60,962 bases of DNA, from contig CADEGF010000032.1 of the NCBI GenBank assembly GCA_902826815.1, positions 16,683 through 77,644 on the forward strand, read 5' to 3'. The notes beneath the pieces are model-generated. The model saw nothing but the letters and a program-made list of their open reading frames with translations. It was not told the origin of the DNA and did not search any database. This document shows, one piece after another, positions 44,828 through 53,871 of this stretch. How positions within the stretch are numbered: the stretch's first letter is position 1; each line of letters begins with the position of its first letter. The position numbers were made by a program, and so were the translations under genes. The DNA comes from an uncultured Mycobacteriaceae bacterium (lineage in GTDB: Bacteria; Actinomycetota; Actinomycetes; Mycobacteriales; Mycobacteriaceae).

Positions 44828-46217
44828 CGCCCGGCTCGGTTGTCCTCCTGGAGCGCAACACCTTCCGGATCTGATAGCTGACGAGGATGAGTAGCAGTGT
44901 CAGGCCGCTCATCAGGAATTGGGAGCGGGTGCTCGGCAGCACGGCCATCGCGGCGATCACAATTGCCATCAGTGCGATGGTTGCGTAGCTCAGCCATGGG
45001 AACAGCCACATCTTCAGCTGAAGCGACTCCGGATCGGTGCGATCCAGCTTGCGGCGCAACACAACCTGCGAGATGGCGATGATCAGGTAGACGAACAACG
45101 CGACGGCGCCGTAGGAGTTGACGAGGAAGTTGAACACCACGTCGCCCCACAGATACGTCGCCGCGACCGATATGTAGCCGACGATGGTGCCGAGCAGAAT
45201 TGCCCGCCGCGGAACGCCATTGGCGGACAGCTTCGTGAAGAACCTCGGAGCGTCGCCGTTGCGGGTCAGCGCGAACAGCATCCGCGAGGTGGTGTACAGC
45301 GCGGAATTGAGGCAGGACAGCACCGCGGTGAGGACGATGAAATTCATCACCGTGCTGACGCCGGGGATGCCGAGCACCGCGAGGACCGATGCGTACGGAC
45401 TGACGCCGACGCTCGGGGTATCCCATGCCTGGACCGCGACGACGATGAAGATCGATCCCACGTAGAACGTCACGATGCGGACGACGATGGAGCGCATCGC
45501 GCGCGAGACCGCACGCTTGGGCTCGTCGGATTCCGCCGCCGCGATCGTGACGATCTCGGCACCGGTGTAAAAGGCGACGCACGGAACGACGGCCGCGAGC
45601 ACGGCGCCCCACCCCAGCGGGGCGAACCCCCCGTGGGCGAACAGGTTCTGCAGGCCCGGCGTCGACTCTGGCCACAGCCCGGTGAGCCACAGCACACCCA
45701 TACCGAGGAACAGCGCGATCGCGATCACCTTGATCGACGAAAACCAGTATTCGAACTCGCCGTACGACCGCGCGGAAACCATGTTGGTCGCCGTCAACCC
45801 GACCATCAGCGTGAGGCTGAGCAACCACAACGGCGCCATCGGCAGCCACAGGTGCAGTATCCGGCCGCCGGCAACCGCCTCTACCGCGACCACGATGACG
45901 AAGAAGTACCAGTACATCCACCCGGTCGCGAAACCTGCACGGCCTCCGAGCGCCTGGCGGGCATAGACGTAGAACGAGCCGACCACCGGACGCGCGACTG
46001 CCATTTCGGCGAGCATCCGCATGATCAGCATCGTGATGACTCCGGCGATCAGAAAGGAGATGACCGCGGCCGGACCGGCATCCCCGATGACCACCCCGCT
46101 TCCGACGAACAGGCCCGCACCGATGACGCCGCCGAGTGCGATCAGGTTCATATGCCTACGTTTGAGGCCCTTGCCCAGACCGGTCTCATCGGTCCGTTCG
46201 GGCGTGGATTCAGCCAT
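44781..46217 (-). CDS. Amino-acid permease, APC superfamily
   Basis: 478-residue permease with 12 predicted helices. It opens LKRRHMNLIALGGVIGAGLFVGSGVVI, the signature of the AAT group (GabP, AnsP, CycA). The helix-8 region has LTAVLSCLNSALYTTSRMLFAL. ATG 46217 follows GGAGGAG. The substrate may be GABA or another amino acid; uptake of taurine is imaginable but unsupported. It converges on the MHS transporter gene with a 47-base overlap. Confidence 0.85.
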   Translation of the reverse strand: MAESTPERTDETGLGKGLKRRHMNLIALGGVIGAGLFVGSGVVIGDAGPAAVISFLIAGVITMLIMRMLAEMAVARPVVGSFYVYARQALGGRAGFATGWMYWYFFVIVVAVEAVAGGRILHLWLPMAPLWLLSLTLMVGLTATNMVSARSYGEFEYWFSSIKVIAIALFLGMGVLWLTGLWPESTPGLQNLFAHGGFAPLGWGAVLAAVVPCVAFYTGAEIVTIAAAESDEPKRAVSRAMRSIVVRIVTFYVGSIFIVVAVQAWDTPSVGVSPYASVLAVLGIPGVSTVMNFIVLTAVLSCLNSALYTTSRMLFALTRNGDAPRFFTKLSANGVPRRAILLGTIVGYISVAATYLWGDVVFNFLVNSYGAVALFVYLIIAISQVVLRRKLDRTDPESLQLKMWLFPWLSYATIALMAIVIAAMAVLPSTRSQFLMSGLTLLLILVSYQIRKVLRSRRTTEPGATAERTELTPASPTR

Positions 46218-46451
46218 AGTCTCCTCCAAGATTGCGCGAAATCAACGCGTTTTCGAATTCGCCGCGCACACGTCGATATTTCGATATAGGGGGTCTGTGA
46301 TGCGATTCACTCCCCCGGTTACGAATTCACTTTACGATCGCGCTTGATGGGTGGCCTAGAGCCAGATCGGCGAGTTCGAAAGGTGCCAGATATAAACCTT
46401 TTCGGCGCGGTTTTAGGCATTCTGAGCTGCAGGTATAGCCAGACGCCTCTT

Positions 46452-46475
46452 ACCCGCCGACGCTAATCGGCGGGT
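46452..46475 (-). terminator. Hairpin terminator downstream of the YeiH-type gene
   Basis: ACCCGCCGA and TCGGCGGGT are perfect complements around a six-base loop, 17 bases beyond the YeiH stop. It may also serve read-through from the left. The rest of the gap back to 46218 contains only the likely promoter of the permease gene, with CGATAT repeated at 46277-46290. Confidence 0.65.
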
Positions 46476-46491
46476 AGGTGGAACTGCACGG

Positions 46492-47544
46492 TCAGCCGAC
46501 CAGTAAAACTCCGGTCAGTGCAATCCCGGCCACCCATGCAGTGGAGATCAGGGCAAGCAGAAATGGTCGAATGCCCACTTTTCGCAACGCTGCGATATTC
46601 ACGCCGGCACCGAGGGCGAACATTGCCGCTGTCAACAGTGCAGTTTGTGCGAGTTTGGCGCCTGCCAGCACGTCGTCGGGTATCGCGCCGGTGGAGCGAA
46701 GTGCGATGCAGGCCAGGAACGCCAGCACGAAGAACGGGACCAGGGGCGGGCGCCGGACGTCGTCCCCGTAGCGATTGAGCCGGCGCTGGCGCGCGCTCAC
46801 GACGGCGATCACGGGGGCGAGCATGATGACCCGCGCAAGCTTGACGACAACCGCTACGGCGAGTGCGCCCCCTCCGATCGCTCCGCCCGCGGCGACCACC
46901 TGCGCGACCTCGTGGATCGAACCGCCAGCCCACAATCCCGACTGCACATCGGTGAGGCCGATCATGTTCGACAACAACGGAATGAGCGGGATCATGGCTG
47001 TGCCGAAGATGACGACCAGCGCGACGGCGGTGAGCACCTCCTCCTCATCGGCGTCGACGACGCCGTCCACCGCGGCCACCGCGGCTGCCCCGCATATCGA
47101 GAAGCCGCAGGCGATCAGGAAGCGCTGCGTCCAGTCGACGCCGAGTAGGTGGCCGACGAGCATCGTGCCGCCGATTCCCAGCACGACGACTGCGATGACC
47201 ACGGCGATCATTCCCAGGCCGAGTCCGACGACGTCACTGAACACCAGCTGCAGGCCCAGCAGTGCCACGCCGACCCGAAGGAGTTTCTTCGCCGAGAAGG
47301 TCATCCCCGGCTTGACCCGCGCGGGTAGCGGGCGGGCGTTCGATACGACCGCGCCGAGCACGATCGCGATCAGGAGCGGACTGACCATCGGCAGGAATCG
47401 ACCGATCACCAGCACCGCAACCGTCGCACTCGCGGCGATCAACAGTCCGGGCGCCAGGGTGGTGAGCCACTCGACGCGTCGGGGCGACCGCGCTGCGGTG
47501 CTATCGACACGGTCTGCCGGGGACAGGCGCAACTGACTCGTCAT
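46492..47544 (-). CDS. YeiH-family putative sulfate/sulfite exporter
   Basis: 350-residue membrane protein with about ten helices. Family segments seen are LLIAIVLGAVVSNARPLP, GMTFSAKKLLRVGVALLGLQLVFSDV, CGFSICGAAAVAAVDGVVDADEEEV and SGLWAGGSIHEVAQVVAAGGA. YeiH proteins (PF03601) are annotated as sulfate exporters and occur beside sulfonate genes. ATG 47544 or GTG 47553 are both usable. It is divergent from a LysR gene, like yeiH/yeiE in enterobacteria, where YeiE senses sulfite. Confidence 0.85.
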   Translation of the reverse strand: MTSQLRLSPADRVDSTAARSPRRVEWLTTLAPGLLIAASATVAVLVIGRFLPMVSPLLIAIVLGAVVSNARPLPARVKPGMTFSAKKLLRVGVALLGLQLVFSDVVGLGLGMIAVVIAVVVLGIGGTMLVGHLLGVDWTQRFLIACGFSICGAAAVAAVDGVVDADEEEVLTAVALVVIFGTAMIPLIPLLSNMIGLTDVQSGLWAGGSIHEVAQVVAAGGAIGGGALAVAVVVKLARVIMLAPVIAVVSARQRRLNRYGDDVRRPPLVPFFVLAFLACIALRSTGAIPDDVLAGAKLAQTALLTAAMFALGAGVNIAALRKVGIRPFLLALISTAWVAGIALTGVLLVG

Positions 47545-47589
47545 AGGTAACACTCTGGGTGACTTCCACGCAGGTCAGTAGGCCCCAAA

Positions 47590-47604
47590 ATGGCATCGGG
47601 CCAT
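47590..47604. promoter_or_regulatory. LysR-type palindrome ATGGC-N5-GCCAT
   Basis: The 15-base inverted repeat contains a T-N11-A core and lies between the divergent YeiH and LysR genes, 46 bases from the former and 43 from the latter. It is the expected place for autoregulation and activation. Confidence 0.5.
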
Positions 47605-47646
47605 CAGCATTTGATATGGGCTCTATGTCAGGCATATCGTTTTGTG

Positions 47647-48552
47647 ATGAGTCGCCAATGGCCGGAGGTGGCCACGCTCGAGCTGCTGGTCCGCATCGAC
47701 GAGCGCGGCAGCCTCGGCGCCGCAGGCAGGGCGCTCGGCATGTCGCAACCGAACGCAAGCCGCGCGATCCGCCAGCTCGAGCGCCGTCTCGGAATGGCCC
47801 TCGTCGAGCGCGGCCCGAGGGGTTCCACGCTGACCGCACGCGGCACCGTCATCGTGCACTGGGCGCGTCAGGTACTCGCCGATGTGGAACAACTCGTCGA
47901 AGCTGCCGCGACGCTGCGTTTCGAACGCGAAGCGCAGTTGACGATCGCCTCGAGCATGACCGTCGCCGAGTATCTGCTGCCCGAGTGGCTTGGAGGCTTT
48001 CGCACCCTCAACACCGACGTCCAAATCCATCTGCAGGTGTTGAACTCGATGCAGGTCTTCGAGCGCGTCACCGACGGTTCATGCGACCTCGGGTTTGTCG
48101 AAGGACCAACGGTGCCAGATCATTTGAACAAGATCACCGTTGCACGCGACCGGCTGGTGGTCGTCGTGCACCCGTCTCATCCCTGGGCGCGCAAGCGCAG
48201 ACCGCTCTCCATGACAGAACTCGCCGCTACGCCTCTACTTGTCCGCGAACCCGGTTCGGGCACGCGGAGCACGCTCGATCTGCTGCTGCAGGAATTCGAG
48301 CGCCCTGCGCCGCTGCTCGAGCTCGGCAGCAGTGCGGCGATCCGTACCAGCGTGCTCGGCGGCGTCGGCCCTGCGGTGATGAGCACGCTGGCGATCGCCG
48401 ACGATGTGCAGGCGGGTGCGCTACGTCAGGTCGAGGTGGAAGGGCTCGATATGGAGCGCACGTTGCGGGCCGTCTGGCGCGCACCGAACCTCGACGGCCC
48501 TGCGGCGCAACTGCTCAAGCTGGTGCTTCGGCAATCCCGAGGTCGACGCTGA
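47647..48552 (+). CDS. LysR-family regulator, YeiE-like
   Basis: 301-residue LysR protein with helix-turn-helix LELLVRIDERGSLGAAGRALGMSQPNA-type start and effector domain segments LGFVEGPTVPDHL, VVVVHPSHPWARKRRPL and LLVREPGSGTRSTLD. It is divergent from the YeiH-type exporter gene and paralogous to the LysR protein of the molybdo-oxidoreductase cluster. I infer that it responds to sulfite or a sulfur compound and controls the exporter. ATG 47647 is used; GTG 47644 is also possible. Confidence 0.85.
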   Translation: MSRQWPEVATLELLVRIDERGSLGAAGRALGMSQPNASRAIRQLERRLGMALVERGPRGSTLTARGTVIVHWARQVLADVEQLVEAAATLRFEREAQLTIASSMTVAEYLLPEWLGGFRTLNTDVQIHLQVLNSMQVFERVTDGSCDLGFVEGPTVPDHLNKITVARDRLVVVVHPSHPWARKRRPLSMTELAATPLLVREPGSGTRSTLDLLLQEFERPAPLLELGSSAAIRTSVLGGVGPAVMSTLAIADDVQAGALRQVEVEGLDMERTLRAVWRAPNLDGPAAQLLKLVLRQSRGRR

Positions 48553-48573
48553 ACGTTCGCGGGCAGTAGATAG

Positions 48574-48589
48574 TTCAGCCTTTGCTGAA
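48574..48589. promoter_or_regulatory. Palindromic operator TTCAGC-CTTT-GCTGAA
   Basis: This perfect 16-base palindrome is 28 bases upstream of the ArsR/CmtR-like start, within the promoter region. ArsR-family repressors bind such imperfect 12-2-12 or shorter palindromes, so it is the probable self-operator. Confidence 0.6.
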
Positions 48590-48616
48590 TACAGATCATG
48601 ATGTACTGTTGCGCCC

Positions 48617-48946
48617 ATGCAAACGGTCACCCACAGCGACGCGCTGTCGCGGTTCGGATGCGCGCTGTCCGACCCCACCCGAGCCGAGATTCTGCTGCTG
48701 CTGCGCCACGCGCCCGGCTACCCCTCCGAACTCGCCGACAAGATCGGCGTGAGCAGGCAGATCTTGTCCAATCACCTGGCCTGTCTTCGCGGCTGTGGGC
48801 TGGTGGTGGCCGAACCAGAGGGCAGGCGCACCCGCTACCAACTCACCGACAAGCGGATCGCCCACGCCCTCGACGACCTGGTCGGTCTGGTTCTCGCCGT
48901 CGACCCGGCCTGCTGCCCCGCTTCCGAAACCGACGCCTGCTGCTGA
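48617..48946 (+). CDS. ArsR-family metal sensor, CmtR-like
   Basis: 109-residue winged-helix repressor. The recognition helix region is KIGVSRQILSNHLACLRGCGLVV, with Cys56 and Cys60 corresponding to Cys57 and Cys61 of M. tuberculosis CmtR, a Cd/Pb sensor. Cys99 and Cys100 (PACC) could provide the third ligand. Two more cysteines, 108 and 109, form the C-terminus (DACC). On metal binding it would leave its operator and allow transcription of the overlapping transporter gene. Confidence 0.85.
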   Translation: MQTVTHSDALSRFGCALSDPTRAEILLLLRHAPGYPSELADKIGVSRQILSNHLACLRGCGLVVAEPEGRRTRYQLTDKRIAHALDDLVGLVLAVDPACCPASETDACC

Positions 48947-49554
48947 TGAGTGCGCCCGTCCGATCACGGCGCGACGTGCTCGCGCGACGGATCCGGCTTC
49001 TGGTCGCGGCGACGATCACCTACAACATCGTCGAGGCCGTCATCGCGTTGTCCGAGGGCGCACGGGTGTCCTCGTCGGCGCTGTTCGGCTTCGGCCTCGA
49101 CTCGGTGATCGAGGTGTCGTCGGCGGCGGCCGTCGCGTGGCAGTTCTCCGCCAAGGACCCCGAGACGCGGGAGAAGGTCGCGCTGCGATTCATTGCATTC
49201 TCGTTCTTCGCGCTCGCCGCCTATGTGTCCGTCGACGCGGTGTTGTCGCTGGCCGGCTTCGGCGAGCCGCAACCGTCGCTGATCGGAATCGTTCTCGCAA
49301 CGGCGAGCCTCGTCATCATGCCGGTGCTGTCGCTGGCACAACGACGCGCGGGCAGAGAACTGGGATCGGTGTCGGCAGTGGCGGATTCGAAGCAGACGCT
49401 GCTGTGCACATATCTGTCGGCGGCGCTGCTGGCCGGACTTCTGCTCAACGCCGCGCTCGGATGGTCGTGGGCCGACCCCGTCGCCGCATTGGTCATCGCG
49501 GTGATCGCGGTTCGCGAAGGCCGCAATGCCTGGCGCGGTGACCCGTGCTGTTAG
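48946..49554 (+). CDS. CDF-like cation transporter
   Basis: 202-residue membrane protein with five or six helices. FGLDSVIEVSSA and AYVSVDAVL are placed as the metal-coordinating aspartates of cation diffusion facilitators; ADSKQTLLCTYLS follows. It lacks the C-terminal cytoplasmic domain of full-length CDF proteins. The ATG overlaps the ArsR stop (ATGA), so the pair forms a metal-inducible efflux operon. The C-terminus DPCC is cysteine-rich. Zn, Cd or Pb are candidate substrates. Confidence 0.8.
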   Translation: MSAPVRSRRDVLARRIRLLVAATITYNIVEAVIALSEGARVSSSALFGFGLDSVIEVSSAAAVAWQFSAKDPETREKVALRFIAFSFFALAAYVSVDAVLSLAGFGEPQPSLIGIVLATASLVIMPVLSLAQRRAGRELGSVSAVADSKQTLLCTYLSAALLAGLLLNAALGWSWADPVAALVIAVIAVREGRNAWRGDPCC

Positions 49555-49795
49555 GGAAAGGGTCCGCCATGCCCGTCGTGGCCCTTGCGTCGGCTTCGCG
49601 CTACTGGTCCGCAAATCCCGGACGCATCCAACGTGCATCCACTGCGAAAAAACTCGCGAAATTTCGCAGCCAGCGCACGTTCGGCGATACCGCCACGCAT
49701 TGTCGCCAGACCTACCTACCCCGTGCAGCAACACGATTGCCGGATGACTCGACGCCATCTGCGAAGTCTGACGTTCGCGCCTGGCGCGATGACCC

Positions 49796-49817
49796 GTGAT
49801 ACCGCCGGCGGTATCAC
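49796..49817. terminator. Perfect 22-base palindrome at the end of the oligopeptidase gene
   Basis: GTGATACCG pairs with CGGTATCAC around CCGG, giving a nine-base stem that spans the stop codon of the leftward peptidase gene (49814). A terminator hairpin is most likely. The gap 49555-49795 has no convincing gene; one 84-codon frame there has poor codon structure. Confidence 0.5.
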
Positions 49818-51928
49818 ATTCCGGTGCCCTCTAATCCACCCGTTCTTGTGACAGGAGTGAGGCGGCCAAGGCAAGTCAGCGTCCAGGCGTGGATCTCGGC
49901 TTCGTACTCGAGTTGTGAGTAGCGCCCGACCGGGCCGGCGTGTGCGCCAGAACCCGTCTCGGCGCGAAAGAGCACCGTTTGCCGCGACGTCGGCGAGACG
50001 GAGTCGACGCCTGCACCGTGCCCGGGATCGGTCGCCCGTAGCGTCGCGACCCACTTCGCAGGCTCCCGGACCAACACCCTGGTGTCGTGGACGGCGCCGG
50101 TCACCAGCAGTGCCGGCCTCGCCTGCGCCTGCGGCGGATTGTCGACCGGCGAGTACGACGCCATCACCGCGCGGTCGTCGGCGTCGGCCGGATTGCCCCA
50201 CTCGTCCCATTCCGTGACCGTCAGCGGCAACGACGGGTCCGACATGGTGGTGACCACGTCGACGAAGGGCACCTCGGCCACGATCCCGGCGAAGCGTTCG
50301 GGACGCCGGGAGTACAGCGCACCCTGCAGCAGGCCGCCCGCCGACAACCCGCGGGTCACGATGCGGGTGCCGTCGATCAACCCGTCGGCGAGAAAATCGG
50401 CGACGGCCGCCTGGTCGTCGAATGTGTTTGGCTTCGCCCGCAGATGACCGTCGAGCCACCAGCGCCGCCCCTGTTCTCCACCGCCGCGAGGGTGGCCGAA
50501 CGCGCACACCAACCCCCGGTCGAGCAGCGAAGGCAGCGAGCGCGGCCAGTCGTAACCGAAGTCAGGGTCGGTGCACACTTCGTAGGACCCGTAGCCGTAC
50601 AGATACAGCGGCGGCCTGCCGTCGAGGTCGACGTCCCGTCGGCGCACGACGACGACCGGCACCCCAACCCCGTCCCCCGCCGTCGCAAGGAATCGCTCCT
50701 GGACGTAGGCGTCGGCGTCCACCCCGACGATCTCCTCGACGTGACGCAGGCTGCGCTGCCCGGTCACGACGTCGATATCCACCGAGCGCGTCGGACGGAT
50801 GAACGACTGCTGCGCGACGGTGACGAAGTCGGCGTCGAACACCTCGTTGCGGCCAAGCGTCACGAGACCACCCGCCTCGTCCGGCCAGATCTCGAACGGT
50901 GCACCCCCGTAGGGGTGCACCGTCAGCATCCCGACGCCGTCGCGCCGGGCCGACACCACGACGGCCGTGCGGAACGCGTGCACCCGATAGACGCGCGTCG
51001 CTGGATCCTCGGCGGCATAGTCGGTCCACGCCCCCGGCGCATCGACCGGCGCACTGACGATGCGAAACGATTCGGCGTCGAGATTCGTGACGATCAGGAA
51101 GCGGTCACCCTGGGGTCCCGGCGCGTGTTCGACCAGGTACTCGACGAGGTCCTCCCTCGGCCGCACGCACACCGGCGCCTGCGCGGGGTCGGCGCACGAC
51201 AGCATGTGGACCTCCGTGGTGTTACGCGACGTCGCGGTGATCACGAACCACGCCCCGGAGCGGGTGACCTCCAGGCTGACTTCGAACCGCTCGTCGGGTT
51301 CGGTGAAGACCAGTCGATCCGCCGCGGAGTCGGTGCCGAGGCGATGCGCCCACACCTGATGCGGGCGGTTGACGGCGTCGGTGCGCAGATACAGATACGT
51401 CGTCGCGTCGGCGCTCCATCCGCCACTGGGAAAGGTCGCCTCGATGACGCCGGGCAGATCGTCGCCGGTGGCCAGGTCTCGGAACCGAAGCGCATACCTC
51501 TCGTCGCCGACGACATCGGATGACCAGGCCAGAAGCGACCCGTCGGGACTGACCTCACACTCACCGCGGTGGAACTCCGCGCCGGGGTGAGCATCGGCCA
51601 CCGCCTGCAGGTCGATGACGGTCTCGTCCTTACCATCGGTTGTGCGACGCACTACGGTGGGGAATTCGGCGCCGGCACAGTGGATCTCGCGGTAGGTGAA
51701 GTCGCCCGACCGCCAGGGCGCCGACTCCGATGACGCGGGTACCCGCGCTGTCATCTCGGCCGCCAGCGTGGCGCACAGTTCCGCGAGCGGAGCGACCCGC
51801 GCCTCGTAGTAGGCGCGTTCGGCATCGAGCAGGTCGACCAGCTCCGCGGTCGGCTCGGCGATCCAGCCGTAGGGGTTGCCGCCGACCGCTTCCCTCGCGA
51901 CAGGCGGCTCAGACACGGTGGACACCAT
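49814..51928 (-). CDS. ptrB: Oligopeptidase B (S9A prolyl oligopeptidase family)
   Basis: 704-residue peptidase. A seven-bladed beta-propeller region fills about residues 75-410. The alpha/beta-hydrolase domain follows with YLYGYGSYEV, the catalytic serine in TRGLSAGGLLQG, aspartate in VTGAVHDTRVLV and histidine in TGSGAHAGPVGR. Oligopeptidase B cuts short peptides after Arg or Lys in the cytoplasm. ATG 51928 is selected. It is divergent from a peptide-type ABC operon, which may be coincidental or functional. Confidence 0.92.
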   Translation of the reverse strand: MVSTVSEPPVAREAVGGNPYGWIAEPTAELVDLLDAERAYYEARVAPLAELCATLAAEMTARVPASSESAPWRSGDFTYREIHCAGAEFPTVVRRTTDGKDETVIDLQAVADAHPGAEFHRGECEVSPDGSLLAWSSDVVGDERYALRFRDLATGDDLPGVIEATFPSGGWSADATTYLYLRTDAVNRPHQVWAHRLGTDSAADRLVFTEPDERFEVSLEVTRSGAWFVITATSRNTTEVHMLSCADPAQAPVCVRPREDLVEYLVEHAPGPQGDRFLIVTNLDAESFRIVSAPVDAPGAWTDYAAEDPATRVYRVHAFRTAVVVSARRDGVGMLTVHPYGGAPFEIWPDEAGGLVTLGRNEVFDADFVTVAQQSFIRPTRSVDIDVVTGQRSLRHVEEIVGVDADAYVQERFLATAGDGVGVPVVVVRRRDVDLDGRPPLYLYGYGSYEVCTDPDFGYDWPRSLPSLLDRGLVCAFGHPRGGGEQGRRWWLDGHLRAKPNTFDDQAAVADFLADGLIDGTRIVTRGLSAGGLLQGALYSRRPERFAGIVAEVPFVDVVTTMSDPSLPLTVTEWDEWGNPADADDRAVMASYSPVDNPPQAQARPALLVTGAVHDTRVLVREPAKWVATLRATDPGHGAGVDSVSPTSRQTVLFRAETGSGAHAGPVGRYSQLEYEAEIHAWTLTCLGRLTPVTRTGGLEGTGM

Positions 51929-51935
51929 AACGCCC

Positions 51936-51984
51936 AATCCGCGACGGATTCGTTCAAGATCTTCGGACTTCCTGCAGGAATCCG
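51936..51984. promoter_or_regulatory. Palindrome and half-site between ptrB and the ABC operon
   Basis: AATCCG-CGA-CGGATT at 51936-51950 is a perfect inverted repeat; a third AATCCG follows at 51979-51984. They lie in the divergent promoter gap, which suggests a regulator binding site, but no regulator gene is adjacent. Confidence 0.4.
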
Positions 51985-52040
51985 TCGTTCGTGGTTTATT
52001 TTGTGCGTCCTGATTCGTCAGTCAAACCAGAGGGCACGTG

Positions 52041-53864
52041 ATGGCATACCGACCCGCTCGCCTCATCGCCGCGCTTGCGTGCATCCTGGGGCTAGTTTTT
52101 CTCCCGACCGCTCTCTCGAGCGCCGACGAGGCACCGGCCAAGTCGGTGTTCACCGTCGGGGTCGTGCAGGACGTCGACTCGCTCAACCCGTTCATCGGGG
52201 TCACGGTCGCCGCCTACGAGATGTTCCAGATGCAGTACCCGACGCTGACCGAGTGGGACGCGAAGAACTTCGCCGTCGTGCCGGGGCTGGCGGAATCGTG
52301 GAAAGAGTCTCCGGACAAGTTGTTCTGGACCTACAAGATCAGGCCGGACCTCAAGTGGAGCGACGGCGAGCCGATGACCGCCAAGGACGCCGCGTACACC
52401 TTCAACCGCATCATCAACGGGACCTTCGAGAAGACGAACTACGGCAACTACGTCAGCAACATCACCAAGGCCGAGGCCCCCGATGACACCACGCTGATCC
52501 TTCACGTCGACAAACCCACCCCGATCATGCAGACGCTCATGGTCTACATCCTGCCCGAGCACGTCTACTCCAAGATCGACGAGACGGCCATCCAGAGTTA
52601 CAACAACGAACCGGTGGGCGGCAAACCCACTGTCGGGGCCGGGCCGTATCTGGTCACCGAGCGCAAGGTCGGCGAGTTCACCAGGTTGACCTCCAATCCG
52701 AACTTCTACCGCGGCAAGCCCGCCGTCGACGAGGTCGTCTTCAAGAACTACGCGAACCCGGACGCGCTCGGCCAGGCGCTCAAGAAGGGCGAAATCGACT
52801 ACGCCAACGACCTGCAGCCCAACGTCTACGACTCGCTGGCCGATGCGCCCGACATCGAGCGCAAGTCTCAGGTCTACCCGGGGTTCAACGAGCTGGCCTT
52901 CAACAACGGCGCCGCGCTGGTCGACGGCAAGCCGATCGGGGACGGCAACCCGCTGCTGAAGGACAAGCGCCTGCGCGAGGCCATCGGCTGGTCGTTGGAT
53001 CGAAAGACCATTGTGGACAAGGTTATCGGGGGCCACGGCAGCGTAGGCACGACCATCATCACGCCGAACTACGCGAGCCTGCACGTGACACCGCCCAACG
53101 AAGTCAGCTATGACCCGAACAAGGCCAGGCAACTTCTGGATGCGGCGGGCTACCGCATGGGCCCGGACGGCGTCCGCCATTCCGCAAATGGCGCGCCGCT
53201 CAATTTCCGGCTCTTCGGCCGCACGGACAACCCGTTTTCCAAGAAGGCCGTCGAATACATCAAGCGCTACCTCGCCGATGTCGGCATCACGGCCAATGTC
53301 ACGCTCATCTCGGAGGACGCACTCACCGAGAAGATCGGTCAGGGCGAGTACGACATGTTCGAATGGGGCTGGGTCGTCGAGCCGGACCCGAACTACCAGC
53401 TGTCGACGTTCACCTGCGGCAGCAGATCCTACGAGGAGAACGGCAGCGTGCTTGCCGGCCTCTCCGACTCCTTCTACTGCAATCCCGAGTACGACAAACT
53501 CTTCGAGGCTCAGGGCAGTGAGACCGACGTCGCAAAGCGCACCGAGATCGTCAAGCAGATGCAGCAGATCCTCTATGACGACTGGCCATACGCGCTGACC
53601 TACTACTACGACAACCTTGTCGCCTACCGCACCGACAGGTTTGAGGGCTTCATCCCGCAGCCGGCTCCCGACGGCTCCTACCTGTTCCAGTACGGGACCT
53701 GGACGTATGAGAACCTCAAGCCGGTCGCTGCGGGCGCGGGGAAGTCGAGCGGCCCGTCGCCCGCGCTCATTGGCGGCGTCGTCGCGGCTGTCGTGGTCCT
53801 CGGTGGTGCGGCCCTCCTCTTGCTCAGACGGCGTCGCGCCGGAGCGGCCGACGACCGGGAGTGA
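52041..53864 (+). CDS. Peptide/opine-type ABC transporter substrate-binding protein, C-terminally anchored
   Basis: 607-residue family-5 solute-binding protein. It has a signal peptide (LIAALACILGLVFLPTALSSADEA) with no lipobox, the family segment VGVVQDVDSLNPFIGV, and the conserved LTEWDAKNFAVVPGLAESWKE. Unusually it ends in a membrane helix, ALIGGVVAAVVVLGGAALLLL, followed by an arginine cluster, so it is anchored from the C-terminus. GTG 52038 or ATG 52041 start it. It is the first gene of the operon and would capture the substrate demethylated by the enzymes downstream. Confidence 0.85.
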   Translation: MAYRPARLIAALACILGLVFLPTALSSADEAPAKSVFTVGVVQDVDSLNPFIGVTVAAYEMFQMQYPTLTEWDAKNFAVVPGLAESWKESPDKLFWTYKIRPDLKWSDGEPMTAKDAAYTFNRIINGTFEKTNYGNYVSNITKAEAPDDTTLILHVDKPTPIMQTLMVYILPEHVYSKIDETAIQSYNNEPVGGKPTVGAGPYLVTERKVGEFTRLTSNPNFYRGKPAVDEVVFKNYANPDALGQALKKGEIDYANDLQPNVYDSLADAPDIERKSQVYPGFNELAFNNGAALVDGKPIGDGNPLLKDKRLREAIGWSLDRKTIVDKVIGGHGSVGTTIITPNYASLHVTPPNEVSYDPNKARQLLDAAGYRMGPDGVRHSANGAPLNFRLFGRTDNPFSKKAVEYIKRYLADVGITANVTLISEDALTEKIGQGEYDMFEWGWVVEPDPNYQLSTFTCGSRSYEENGSVLAGLSDSFYCNPEYDKLFEAQGSETDVAKRTEIVKQMQQILYDDWPYALTYYYDNLVAYRTDRFEGFIPQPAPDGSYLFQYGTWTYENLKPVAAGAGKSSGPSPALIGGVVAAVVVLGGAALLLLRRRRAGAADDRE

Positions 53865-53871
53865 CTAGCGC

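Noticed and set aside
49545-49799. 84-codon frame after the CDF gene
   Set aside because: Overlaps the transporter end, has no ribosome-binding site and no protein-like pattern.
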